The notes under the pieces were generated by a model. It was not told where the DNA came from. It ran no database searches and was given only the letters and a program-made list of their open reading frames with translations. The position numbers and the translations under genes were made by a program. Source: Zhenpiania hominis (GTDB taxonomy: Bacteria > Bacillota > Clostridia > Peptostreptococcales > Anaerovoracaceae). From it: a DNA stretch of 64,000 nucleotides. Below are positions 42,028 through 50,434 of the stretch, piece after piece. The stretch spans positions 248,001-312,000 of the forward strand of contig NZ_JACRYT010000001.1 in NCBI RefSeq assembly GCF_014333425.1. Reading direction: 5' to 3'. Positions within the stretch are counted from its first letter, which is position 1. Each line of letters opens with the position of its first letter.

Positions 42028-43506
42028 ATGAATTATGGAGTAGTGATTTCAGTTGTAATCTATGAATTAGTCGTAATTCTGGGTTGCGCTGTATGGTTAA
42101 AAATAAAGGAAAAGAAACAGGCCGCGGCTCCGACGGATGAAGATTTCGCGTTAGGCGGAAGAAATATGGGAGTAATCGTGCTTGCTCCTACGATCGCTTT
42201 GACCGTACTTGGTTCGGCGCATATTACCGGCGTATTTGAAATGTCTTACAATATGGGCGCCATTGCCATCTGGTTCAGCCTGGCCCATGTAATTATGATT
42301 GTAGTAGCCTGCTTTGGTACAGGTCTCTGGGTAAGAAGACTGGGTGTTGTTACGGTACCGCAGATTATCAAAGATATGTATGGCCCGGGCGTTGCCATCG
42401 CCATCAGCTGCGTTATGGCCGGCCAGGTATGGGGCGTTCTGACTCTGGAATGCCAGGGCCTTGGTATTGTAGTTTCCTCCCTGACCGGATGGAACATCAC
42501 ACAGGCGGTTATCGTCGGCGGCATTCTGGGTATCCTGTACGTTGTATTTGCCGGAATGAAGCAGGTTGGCGCGGTTAATGTAATCAACGCGACTATCATG
42601 TACATCGGACTGATTATCGCAACTATCTACGTCGCGGGTAAACTGCCGGGCGGAAATTTCGACTTTATTGAAGAAGCGATTCCGAATTCGGAAGGCGGAG
42701 CGGAATTCATGCTCAGTATCTTCGGAAACGCGGATCTGATGATCACCTTTGCCGTTGGAAATATCATCGCCGTTACCTTCTGCCAGTCGATTTCACAGAT
42801 GCTGATGCAGACCATGATGTCCGCGAAAGATGAAAAAACCATCAAAAAGTCTGTATGGCTGGCGGCGCCGCTTAATGGTATGTTCGGTGTATTCGCGGTA
42901 ATCCTCGGGCTGGCGGCCAGAGCGCTTCCGGAATACTCGCAGTACGGCGCGAAGCTGGCTGCAACCAATATGTTGGTTGATATGCTGCCGATGTGGATCG
43001 CGGCACTACTGCTGGCGGCACTGCTGGCCGCGATTCTTTCCACCTTCGCTATGACAGCTCTGACATCCGCTACAATCTGGGTTCATGATATTTACAAAGG
43101 ATATATCAATCCGGACGCGGATGAGAAGAAACTGGCCAATATGACAAGAATTTTAATTATTGTTCTGGCTGCTGCCGCTCTGGCGGTATCTGTCGCGCTT
43201 CCGGAAATCCTGAACGCCATCAACTGGGTATTCGCCTGGATTGTACCGGTCTTCTGGATCGTTGTATTCGGACTGTTCTGGAAGAGAAATAGCAAAGTCG
43301 CGGGAACCGCGCTGGCCGTATCCTGGATCTTCAATGTAATCTGGTCCCTGACACCGCTTCCTGCCAGCATCGGAGGATTTATCGGCGGACTTACCAATCC
43401 GTATGTTACTCTGATCCTGTCTCTGGTAATTCTGATTATCGGAAATCTGGCGTGCAAGGGTGAACCGGGATACTTTAAAGCTCAGGGAATCAAGCCACAA
43501 CAGTAG
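42028..43506 (+). CDS. Sodium:solute symporter (SSS family)
   Basis: 492 residues with about 13 membrane helices. The N-terminal cytoplasmic DEDFALGGRNMG and helix 2 (LTVLGSAHITGVFEMSYNMGAIAIWFS) are typical of the SSS family (PutP, panthothenate, choline-like solutes). GGAGG lies 10 bases before the ATG at 42028; an in-frame TTG at 42010 overlaps the ribosome site. It probably brings in the substrate of the M24/dehydrogenase/cupin enzymes with sodium. Two tiny membrane proteins follow. Confidence 0.92.
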   Translation: MNYGVVISVVIYELVVILGCAVWLKIKEKKQAAAPTDEDFALGGRNMGVIVLAPTIALTVLGSAHITGVFEMSYNMGAIAIWFSLAHVIMIVVACFGTGLWVRRLGVVTVPQIIKDMYGPGVAIAISCVMAGQVWGVLTLECQGLGIVVSSLTGWNITQAVIVGGILGILYVVFAGMKQVGAVNVINATIMYIGLIIATIYVAGKLPGGNFDFIEEAIPNSEGGAEFMLSIFGNADLMITFAVGNIIAVTFCQSISQMLMQTMMSAKDEKTIKKSVWLAAPLNGMFGVFAVILGLAARALPEYSQYGAKLAATNMLVDMLPMWIAALLLAALLAAILSTFAMTALTSATIWVHDIYKGYINPDADEKKLANMTRILIIVLAAAALAVSVALPEILNAINWVFAWIVPVFWIVVFGLFWKRNSKVAGTALAVSWIFNVIWSLTPLPASIGGFIGGLTNPYVTLILSLVILIIGNLACKGEPGYFKAQGIKPQQ

Positions 43507-43520
43507 AGGAGGAAATAAGA

Positions 43521-43625
43521 ATGTTTGTACAGTTATTTATTTCTACATTAGTCGCGATTGTAGTCTGCTGCGTGGTCGGACAGATTGTATCCAGCGCAGT
43601 AAATAAAGCCACGAAAGATAAATAG
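43521..43625 (+). CDS. 34-residue membrane protein, symporter partner 1
   Basis: MFVQLFISTLVAIVVCCVVG then a hydrophilic tail QIVSSAVNKATKDK: one membrane helix. AGAGGAGGAAATAAGA lies directly before the ATG and 14 bases after the symporter stop. Small one-helix proteins accompany several SSS and NSS symporters and can be needed for stability or function, so it is probably a symporter subunit. Confidence 0.7.
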   Translation: MFVQLFISTLVAIVVCCVVGQIVSSAVNKATKDK

Positions 43626-43644
43626 CCAAAGGAGGAATGGAATT

Positions 43645-43764
43645 ATGGATGGAGTAGCTCAGGTCTATATGCTTGGATGCATGGGTATCATGGTCTTCTT
43701 TGGAATTAGCGCGTTTGTCGGATTCCAGAAGGAAAAGGCAAGAAAGCAGAATAAAGGTGAATAA
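43645..43764 (+). CDS. 39-residue membrane protein, symporter partner 2
   Basis: MDGVAQVYMLGCMGIMVFFG followed by ISAFVGFQKEKARKQNKGE: one membrane helix and a basic tail, like the small accessory proteins of symporters. AAAGGAGGAATGG lies 7 bases before the ATG, 19 bases after the previous gene. A terminator follows, so this closes the operon. Confidence 0.7.
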   Translation: MDGVAQVYMLGCMGIMVFFGISAFVGFQKEKARKQNKGE

Positions 43765-43787
43765 AAACAGGTTGCCTTTTAATAATG

Positions 43788-43818
43788 AAATCCGCAGGTT
43801 AGTGGAATCTGCGGATTT
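43788..43818 (+). terminator. Terminator of the symporter operon
   Basis: AAATCCGCAG and CTGCGGATTT form a perfect 10-base stem with an 11-base loop followed by TGTTGTTT. Confidence 0.85.
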
Positions 43819-43860
43819 TGTTGTTTAACAGGAATGATTATGAAGAAAAAACAGTAACAA

Positions 43861-43889
43861 TTGATAACTGGCGGACGATGCGATACTAT
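43861..43889 (+). promoter_or_regulatory. Promoter of the second NtrC-like regulator
   Basis: TTGATA (43861-43866), 17 bases, TACTAT (43884-43889). A perfect palindrome GGAGTACTCC (43951-43960) lies between it and the ribosome site and may be a regulatory site. Confidence 0.6.
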
Positions 43890-44007
43890 ACTATAAAGTG
43901 ATAAAGGGGAATATTCATAGCGCAAGGGAGCCTTTGACAGCGACGAAATTGGAGTACTCCAGGAAAAGAGAGCTGCTTAAGAAAGATTCAGGAAAGGAGG
44001 AACATTT

Positions 44008-45813
44008 ATGACTGATGAATTTGCAAAGACAGTCAACCGGATTATAAGTGATATGTACCAGGCAATTTCCAACGTGAATACGACAGTCTTACTGATTGAC
44101 AGCAGCGGAACGATTAACTGTATATGGAGAAATCTTTCTTCCCTGGAACAGTACATGCTTAATGCCGCGGTGGGAGAGGAGATTTTTAAATGTGAACCGT
44201 CGAGCCGGATTTTAATGCGAGCCATAACGAGTGAATGTTTTGTGGAAGACATTGTAAAAATTAATTCGGGAGAGAGCATGGCCATACTTGGAATTTCCAT
44301 ACATGTAGAGGATACGGAGGAATTAGGAGGATTGGGAGTATTCATGCCTTTTGAAAGGGAAAATATTGACTCCGCGCGCGGGCTTATTAAAATTACAGCC
44401 GCTACTTTGGAAGGACAATGGAGAGCCATATACCACAAACGGAATTATGAACAGTTATATCGAAATTTTTCAGGGGTCATGGGAACTCTGTCCGCGGGAA
44501 TTGTTGTGACGGACAAAAATCTTGCCGTAGCCCATATTAATGACGCTGCTGTAAAATTGTTGAGACTTGAACACAGAGAACTGATTGGAGAAAATATAGA
44601 TTTGTGTCTTCATTCAGGCGGGATGTTCTTGCATATTTTGCAAAACCTGCAGGATAATGTGGGTACAAAACGAAATATCCAACTTGAAGGTACGGATATA
44701 GAGTGTGAAATTTATCCAATATATAAGGGCGCCGCTGAAGAAGACTGCGAAGGACTGATTATTAAATTAAATCCTCCAAGGCATCTGAAATTAGATAAGA
44801 GATCAAAGAGGCATATGGGAGTCCATTTTCACTTTGGAGACATACATGGCAAATCAAAAGGCATACAGGAAGCGATCCGGCTTGGAAAAATCGCCTCAGA
44901 AAGTTTATCTAATGTATTGATTCTGGGAGAAAGCGGAACCGGAAAAGAGCTTTTTGCCCAGGCAATTCATAATTACAGTGTTCGTCGGGAAGGCCCCTTC
45001 GTAACAGTAAACTGCGGAGCTTTAAGAGAGGAATTGGTAGAATATGAATTATTAGGATGCGAAGAGAGGATGCCTGGTGGCGCGGATATAATGGGTAAGC
45101 AGGGGAAATTTGAACAAGCTAACGGCGGAACTTTATTTCTGGATGAAATCGGTGATATGTCAGCTGACAGTCAGGCAATCCTGCTGCGCGTTTTGCAGAA
45201 CCAGGAAATTGTGAGAACCGGAGGCAGCAAAAAAATTAAGGTAAATGTCCGGATTATAGCAGCTACAAACCGGAATATGGATCAGTTGGTACAGGAGCAT
45301 AAATTTCGCGGGGATCTGTATTACCGTCTAAACGTTTTCACATTAAATCTTCCGAGCCTCGCGGATCGAAAAGAGGATATTCTGTTGCTTTCTGATTATT
45401 TTATAAAAAACTACAGTGAAACTCTGGGAAAACCAGCAAAACGCCTTTCTTCTGATGTGGCAAAGCTTTTATTCGATTATGACTGGCCTGGAAATATTCG
45501 CGAGTTAAAAAATGTGATCCAAAGGGCCGTTAATATTTCCAGGGAAAATGTGATTTTACCGGAGGATCTCCCGTTAAATTTACAAAGCTTCAAAGCGGGA
45601 AAAAGTCAGGCGGGAATGTCAAAAACAAAGGTTATTCCGAAGATTTCTTCTTTAAATAAGGTGCAGCAGCTTGAAAAAAACGCGATTGTTGAAGCGCTGA
45701 ACAAATGCAATGGAAATATCAGCAAGACAGCGGAATTCCTAGGCTTGAACAGACGGACTTTATATCGCAGAATGGACAATTATGGAATAGACGCGAAACA
45801 ATATAAAACATAA
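44008..45813 (+). CDS. NtrC-family AAA+ regulator lacking the GAFTGA loop
   Basis: 601 residues: an N-terminal sensing part (about 1-140), a PAS-like domain (about 150-230), an AAA+ domain with GESGTGKELFAQ and TLFLDEIGDM, RELKNVIQRAV, and a Fis-type helix-turn-helix (GNISKTAEFLGLNRRTLYRRMDNY). Where GAFTGA should stand the sequence is LLGCEERMPGGADIMGK. GAFTGA is the contact for sigma-54, so this protein may not activate sigma-54 promoters, or may do so in an altered way, or act as a repressor like TyrR. GAAAGGAGGAAC precedes the ATG. Its target is probably the nearby operon. Confidence 0.88.
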   Translation: MTDEFAKTVNRIISDMYQAISNVNTTVLLIDSSGTINCIWRNLSSLEQYMLNAAVGEEIFKCEPSSRILMRAITSECFVEDIVKINSGESMAILGISIHVEDTEELGGLGVFMPFERENIDSARGLIKITAATLEGQWRAIYHKRNYEQLYRNFSGVMGTLSAGIVVTDKNLAVAHINDAAVKLLRLEHRELIGENIDLCLHSGGMFLHILQNLQDNVGTKRNIQLEGTDIECEIYPIYKGAAEEDCEGLIIKLNPPRHLKLDKRSKRHMGVHFHFGDIHGKSKGIQEAIRLGKIASESLSNVLILGESGTGKELFAQAIHNYSVRREGPFVTVNCGALREELVEYELLGCEERMPGGADIMGKQGKFEQANGGTLFLDEIGDMSADSQAILLRVLQNQEIVRTGGSKKIKVNVRIIAATNRNMDQLVQEHKFRGDLYYRLNVFTLNLPSLADRKEDILLLSDYFIKNYSETLGKPAKRLSSDVAKLLFDYDWPGNIRELKNVIQRAVNISRENVILPEDLPLNLQSFKAGKSQAGMSKTKVIPKISSLNKVQQLEKNAIVEALNKCNGNISKTAEFLGLNRRTLYRRMDNYGIDAKQYKT

Positions 45814-45903
45814 TGAAATACTCTTTGCCGCAGCCCGGATTGCTTTCTATATGCCGGTGTTTTATAATAAAAGGCAAGATGTAAGGAGGGGCAGGCAGAG
45901 AAA

Positions 45904-47706
45904 ATGGTTTTGCTGACATGCGAGAATATCAGAAAAAGTTACACGGAAAAGCCGTTGATTACGGATGTTTCCATAAGCATCCACGATACGGATAAAATCG
46001 GATTTGTCGGGGTGAACGGTACGGGAAAATCTACACTTTTAAAGATTGTGGCAGGAGAGATGGAAGCGGAAGGCGGCAGTATTACCACTTCCAACGAACT
46101 GATCCGCGCGTATCTTCCTCAAAATCCGCCCTGGGACGAAAACCTGACGGTATTGCAGCAGGCTATGTCGGATATTCAAAAAGCCGGAGGAACCGTGGAG
46201 GAATATCAGTGCAGGGCAATGCTCAGCAAACTGGGGATGAATGATTACGATATGCCGATGTCGGCGCTCTCCGGCGGACAGAGAAAACGAGTCGCCATGG
46301 CCGCGGCACTGGCCCGGAAAAGCAATCTGCTGATTCTGGACGAGCCGACAAACCATATGGATAACGATGTGATTGAATGGCTGGAGGGCTATCTGAAAGC
46401 CTATAAAGGCGCGATTTTCATGATCACCCACGATCGTTATTTCCTGGATCGGGTGACCAATCAGATTGTAGAGCTGGATCGGGGCAGGCTGATTCGTTAT
46501 GAGGGAAATTATGATGCGTATCTGGAGGCGAAGGCCTCCCGGGAGGAGATGGCTCTGGCTGCGGAGAGAAAGCGGCTGGCGGTCTATAAAAAAGAGCTGG
46601 CATGGATTCGGCGTGGCGCTCAGGCGCGGACGACCAAAGCGAAGGGACGGATTCAGCGTTTTGAAGAGTTAAAGGCAAATAAGCTGGAGACAGATGATTC
46701 TTCTCTGGAACTGGATGCGGTCAGCAGCCGCTTGGGGAAAAAGATCATTGAGCTTTCGGGAATCTGCAAGAGCTACGGAGAACAAACGCTGATTCGGGAC
46801 TTTTCCTATACAGTGCTGCGGAGGGATCGCATTGGTATTATCGGACCCAACGGGTGTGGAAAATCAACGCTGCTGAAGATTCTCATGGGGCAGATACAGC
46901 CGGACAGCGGAACCGTGGAAATCGGGCAGACCGTAAAAATCGGTTATTTTTCCCAGGAAAACGAAGCGCTGGACCCGGAAAAACGGGTCATCAAATATAT
47001 CGGGGAAATCAGCAACAGTATTCGGACAAAAGAAGGGACCTTTTCCGCCTCCCAGATGCTGGAGCGCTTTCTGTTTCCGCCCCATATGCACAGCGTTCAG
47101 ATTGGCCGCCTGTCCGGTGGTGAAAAGCGGCGTCTCTATCTTCTGAGCATTCTGATGCAGGCGCCGAATGTGCTGGTTTTCGATGAGCCTACCAATGATC
47201 TGGATATTGATACCCTTACGGTTCTGGAAGATTATCTGGATGAATTCCCCGGCGCGGTGATCCTTGTTTCCCATGACCGTTATTTCCTGGACCGGCTGGC
47301 GATTCGGACCTTTGTATTCGAAGGCCAGGGACATATCGGACATTATACCGGCGGATATTCGGACTGGCTGGCACATAAAAAGCAGAGACAGGAGGCGGAG
47401 ACAGAGGGCCATGAGCCGAAAAAACAGGTCAGAGAGCGCCCGCGCCCCAAAAAGAAAAAACTGAAGTTTTCCTATAAGGAAGCGCGGGAATATGAAACCA
47501 TTGAAGAGGATATCACTGTACTGGAAGAACGAGTGTCGGCCCTTGAAGAGGAGATGAACCGCAACGCCAGGGATTTTGCCAGGCTTTCTGAGCTGGCGGC
47601 GGAAAAGGATGCGCTGGAGGTCGAGCTGATGGAAAAGATGGAACGGTGGGAATATCTTTCCGAGCTGGCGCAGCGTATTGAGAAGGGGGAAGAGGTGGAG
47701 CAATAG
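45904..47706 (+). CDS. ABC-F protein with C-terminal coiled coil (Uup-like)
   Basis: 600 residues, two ATPase domains and no membrane part. Domain 1: GVNGTGKST, LSGGQRKRV, LLILDEPTNHMD; domain 2: GPNGCGKST, LSGGEKRRL, LVFDEPTNDLD. Between them is the charged P-site tRNA-interaction-motif linker (about 215-275), and the last 75 residues are a coiled coil (YETIEEDITVLEERVSALEEEM). This is the ABC-F translation factor group, nearest Uup. It may help stalled ribosomes or give antibiotic tolerance. AAGGAGGGGCAGGCAGAGAAA precedes the ATG; no operon partner. Confidence 0.9.
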   Translation: MVLLTCENIRKSYTEKPLITDVSISIHDTDKIGFVGVNGTGKSTLLKIVAGEMEAEGGSITTSNELIRAYLPQNPPWDENLTVLQQAMSDIQKAGGTVEEYQCRAMLSKLGMNDYDMPMSALSGGQRKRVAMAAALARKSNLLILDEPTNHMDNDVIEWLEGYLKAYKGAIFMITHDRYFLDRVTNQIVELDRGRLIRYEGNYDAYLEAKASREEMALAAERKRLAVYKKELAWIRRGAQARTTKAKGRIQRFEELKANKLETDDSSLELDAVSSRLGKKIIELSGICKSYGEQTLIRDFSYTVLRRDRIGIIGPNGCGKSTLLKILMGQIQPDSGTVEIGQTVKIGYFSQENEALDPEKRVIKYIGEISNSIRTKEGTFSASQMLERFLFPPHMHSVQIGRLSGGEKRRLYLLSILMQAPNVLVFDEPTNDLDIDTLTVLEDYLDEFPGAVILVSHDRYFLDRLAIRTFVFEGQGHIGHYTGGYSDWLAHKKQRQEAETEGHEPKKQVRERPRPKKKKLKFSYKEAREYETIEEDITVLEERVSALEEEMNRNARDFARLSELAAEKDALEVELMEKMERWEYLSELAQRIEKGEEVEQ

Positions 47707-47738
47707 GAAAACCTCGTGCGATTTTGGAGAAAAATCCA

Positions 47739-48872
47739 TTAAAGAATCTGCAGCTTCCGAAACAGCTGCTTCTGGTTGCTGATCCCCATCTTCTGATAAA
47801 CGGTGTAAATGTGGCGTTTTACAGTGGCTTCGCTGATGTAGAGCTCCTTTGCGATTTCTGAATTTGTGAGACTCCTTTTGAGAGACAGAAAAATAATTTC
47901 GAATTCCCGGTTTGACAGGCTGAATTCCTCCTTCAAAGCGGTCAGGCGTTTTGTGAACACATCAGAAATATAGTAAACCGCCGCGGTTATTTTCGTATGA
48001 GTGCTGTCGTTATAGGCAAGCTGTACCATGTAGGTGTCATCTTCGATGTGAATCGGAATCGGTCCCAGAGTGCAAAGAGAGGTGTCCTGCAACAGTTTTT
48101 TCACACAGGAAGTGATCTTGCGAGTGAAAATGCTGTCTTTGATGGAAGGGTGATATGCTTTTGCGAAAGCGGAGAAGGACGCGTTATTGCTGAGCATATT
48201 AGCGGAAGCGTCATAGGAGCATAATCCCAGGGTTTCAATGTTATCCAGCATCCAGGATTCCTCCTGCCCGCTTTCGCTCGACGTTTTTTCGGGGACTGTT
48301 AATGCGGCCTGTTTGCTGTCCGGGCAGAACTCCTCTTTCATTCGATCCGACAAATAAGGCTGAAGACATTTCACAATCTCCAGATCCTTTTCTCTGAATT
48401 CCACCTTTTCATTTGTACGGAACAGCCCCAGAATCGCAATTGTATCGCAATCCTCCGGAAGCGGAATGTTGGCGTCGATGGAAATTTCGAGACTGGCGCC
48501 GGAAGCGAATTCCTGAAAATATTTTGTTTCTCTGCGCTCCCGCATGGAAAACAGATCGGAGTTGCGGAAGGCAATACACTGCCTTTGGGATAAAATCGGC
48601 AGTACGTCATCATTGTGCATATATGTTGTGACATAATTGTTAATTTCTTCCGTGGACCAGTTTACCGGACGGAAAGATTCCATCTCATATTTCTTTGTAT
48701 CGTTGTTGTATCGAAAAAACATAAAATCACTTTTGTCAAAATAGATTAGTGATTTGAGCTTTGCCATAAACACTTCGGTAAACTCTGATAACGTAAGCGC
48801 GGGGTCATAAATGCATTTGATAATATCACTGAGAATCCTTACTTCTTCAATTGTAAAGCTTGTATTACCCAT
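47739..48872 (-). CDS. LuxR-type regulator divergent from the EutH-glycyl radical operon
   Basis: 377 residues. The C-terminal 65 form the LuxR/GerE helix-turn-helix (LSNREFEIIFLSLKRSLTNSEIAKELYISEATVKRHIYTVYQKMGISN). The N-terminal part shows a GAF-like pattern and no phospho-acceptor domain. Position opposite the EutH operon with 263 bases between starts suggests that it controls that operon. In the gap the 8-mer ATTGCGAC occurs at 48969 and 49031 as a direct repeat, a possible binding site. Confidence 0.85.
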   Translation of the reverse strand: MGNTSFTIEEVRILSDIIKCIYDPALTLSEFTEVFMAKLKSLIYFDKSDFMFFRYNNDTKKYEMESFRPVNWSTEEINNYVTTYMHNDDVLPILSQRQCIAFRNSDLFSMRERRETKYFQEFASGASLEISIDANIPLPEDCDTIAILGLFRTNEKVEFREKDLEIVKCLQPYLSDRMKEEFCPDSKQAALTVPEKTSSESGQEESWMLDNIETLGLCSYDASANMLSNNASFSAFAKAYHPSIKDSIFTRKITSCVKKLLQDTSLCTLGPIPIHIEDDTYMVQLAYNDSTHTKITAAVYYISDVFTKRLTALKEEFSLSNREFEIIFLSLKRSLTNSEIAKELYISEATVKRHIYTVYQKMGISNQKQLFRKLQIL

Positions 48873-49054
48873 GATAAACAGACTCCTTCAAAACAAATAA
48901 ATCCCTGATTTTATTATACGAAATTACAATAATTTCTGTCAATAACAGGCCGGACACGGCAAGAAAAATTGCGACTTTTGTTGTAGCTAAGAAAAAACGT
49001 TAAATCTTTCGATGTAAATTAATTTAGAATATTGCGACAAAATTAATATTTGGT

Positions 49055-49083
49055 TTGATTACATACCTCACAGAGAATGTTAT
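49055..49083 (+). promoter_or_regulatory. Possible promoter of the EutH operon
   Basis: TTGATT (49055-49060), 17 bases, TGTTAT (49078-49083). Moderate match to sigma-A; activation by the divergent LuxR protein would fit the weak -10. Both ATTGCGAC repeats lie upstream of it. Confidence 0.5.
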
Positions 49084-49135
49084 TATTTTATTGTACTTGT
49101 TAATTCTATTTTTCGAAGAAAAGAGGAGGTTATGC

Positions 49136-50434
49136 ATGGTTTTATTAGGTCAAATTATTATCTGGATTATCATGGCCTGCGCGGTTGTCGGCGTTATCGG
49201 CGCGATCCGGGATGAAAAAAGCGGGATTGGCAAAGAATTCATGACCGCCTTTCATCAGCTGGGAATCATCTTTATTCCCTTTGCCGGAATGCTGGCGTCT
49301 ATGCCGTACATTGAAAAATTCGTTGTATTCGTATTTGGCGGTTTGTTTGAAAAGATCGGCGCGGATATCTCCATTGCCGGAGCCCTGATTATGGCGCCGG
49401 ATATGGGAGGTTATCAGATTACCGAGTCCCTGGCTTCCAGTCCGGAGACGTGGGTGATCGCTTTATTTGTCAGCTATTGTTCCGGTCCCATTATTTGTTA
49501 TTCGATTCCAATGGGATTTTCCATTATTGACAAGCGGGATCATAAATTTTTCGGGTTGGGAATTATGGCAGGAATTCTGAGTATCCCCTTTGCCGTTATG
49601 GCGATGACACTGCTGGTGAAATTTACAGGAACGCCGGTAAGAGAGACCATTTCCAACACAGCGTCATCCGACTTTAATCTGATCTATTCCTGGGGGCAGA
49701 TCTGGATCAATATGCTGCCGATCCTGGTATTCTGTCTGATTCTGGCGCTGCTTCTGCGGTTTTTCATCGACCTTATGGTAAAAGCGTTTCTGGTGTTCGG
49801 AAGATTTCTTGACATTGCCATCAAGATTGTACTGGTACTTTCGATTATCGAATACTTTACCGGGATTTTCTCAAAGCTTTTTTCCTGGTGGGAATTCGCC
49901 CCAATTATCGCGGACGCGGAAGATCAGTTCCGGGCTCTGGAAAACGCCGGATATATCGCTTTGATGCTAGCAGGCGCTTACCCGATGATTTACTTAATTG
50001 ATAAGTTTTTCGGCAAAGCTCTTCAGAAGCTGGGCGCTAAATGCGGATTTACGGAGCATGGGAGCATCGGGATTTTCGCTACATGCGCCGAGCAGATCGC
50101 CATGTTCGGTATTGTAAAGAAGATGATTCCGGAAGACAAAGTAAAAGTGGTAGCTCTTTCCGTATGCGGATCGTGGCTTTTAGGAGCGCATATTTCCATT
50201 ACTGCTAACTTCCAGCCGTCCCTGCTGGCGATTATTCTGATTGGAAAGATCATAGGCGGAATTATCGCCGTATTCTTTGCTCTGTGGCTGGGAGTACCGA
50301 TGGCGCGGAAGCTGGAGGCAAAGGATCGGGAAAATGGAGTGATTGGAAAAGAAGAATATTTAGAGGAAGAAGCGGTTCTTGAGGAGAGAAGAAAACGCAG
50401 ACAAAAAGGAGGTAACAACAATGCTGCAGTTTGA
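49136..50434 (+). CDS. eutH: EutH-like permease
   Basis: 432 residues with about ten to eleven membrane helices. I recognise the EutH family (ethanolamine permease) from PFAGMLASMPYIEKFV, IAGALIMAPDMGGYQIT and FATCAEQIAMFGIVKKMIP. AAGAGGAGG lies 6 bases before the ATG at 49136. No other eut genes (EutBC lyase, shell proteins) are nearby. Instead the gene overlaps the glycyl radical enzyme gene by 14 bases, so it probably imports that enzyme's substrate, an amine or amino-alcohol rather than necessarily ethanolamine. Confidence 0.85.
   Translation: MVLLGQIIIWIIMACAVVGVIGAIRDEKSGIGKEFMTAFHQLGIIFIPFAGMLASMPYIEKFVVFVFGGLFEKIGADISIAGALIMAPDMGGYQITESLASSPETWVIALFVSYCSGPIICYSIPMGFSIIDKRDHKFFGLGIMAGILSIPFAVMAMTLLVKFTGTPVRETISNTASSDFNLIYSWGQIWINMLPILVFCLILALLLRFFIDLMVKAFLVFGRFLDIAIKIVLVLSIIEYFTGIFSKLFSWWEFAPIIADAEDQFRALENAGYIALMLAGAYPMIYLIDKFFGKALQKLGAKCGFTEHGSIGIFATCAEQIAMFGIVKKMIPEDKVKVVALSVCGSWLLGAHISITANFQPSLLAIILIGKIIGGIIAVFFALWLGVPMARKLEAKDRENGVIGKEEYLEEEAVLEERRKRRQKGGNNNAAV

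Noticed and set aside
43951..43960. Palindrome GGAGTACTCC as a confirmed operator
   Set aside because: Single copy with no second site and no binding candidate; only noted as possible.
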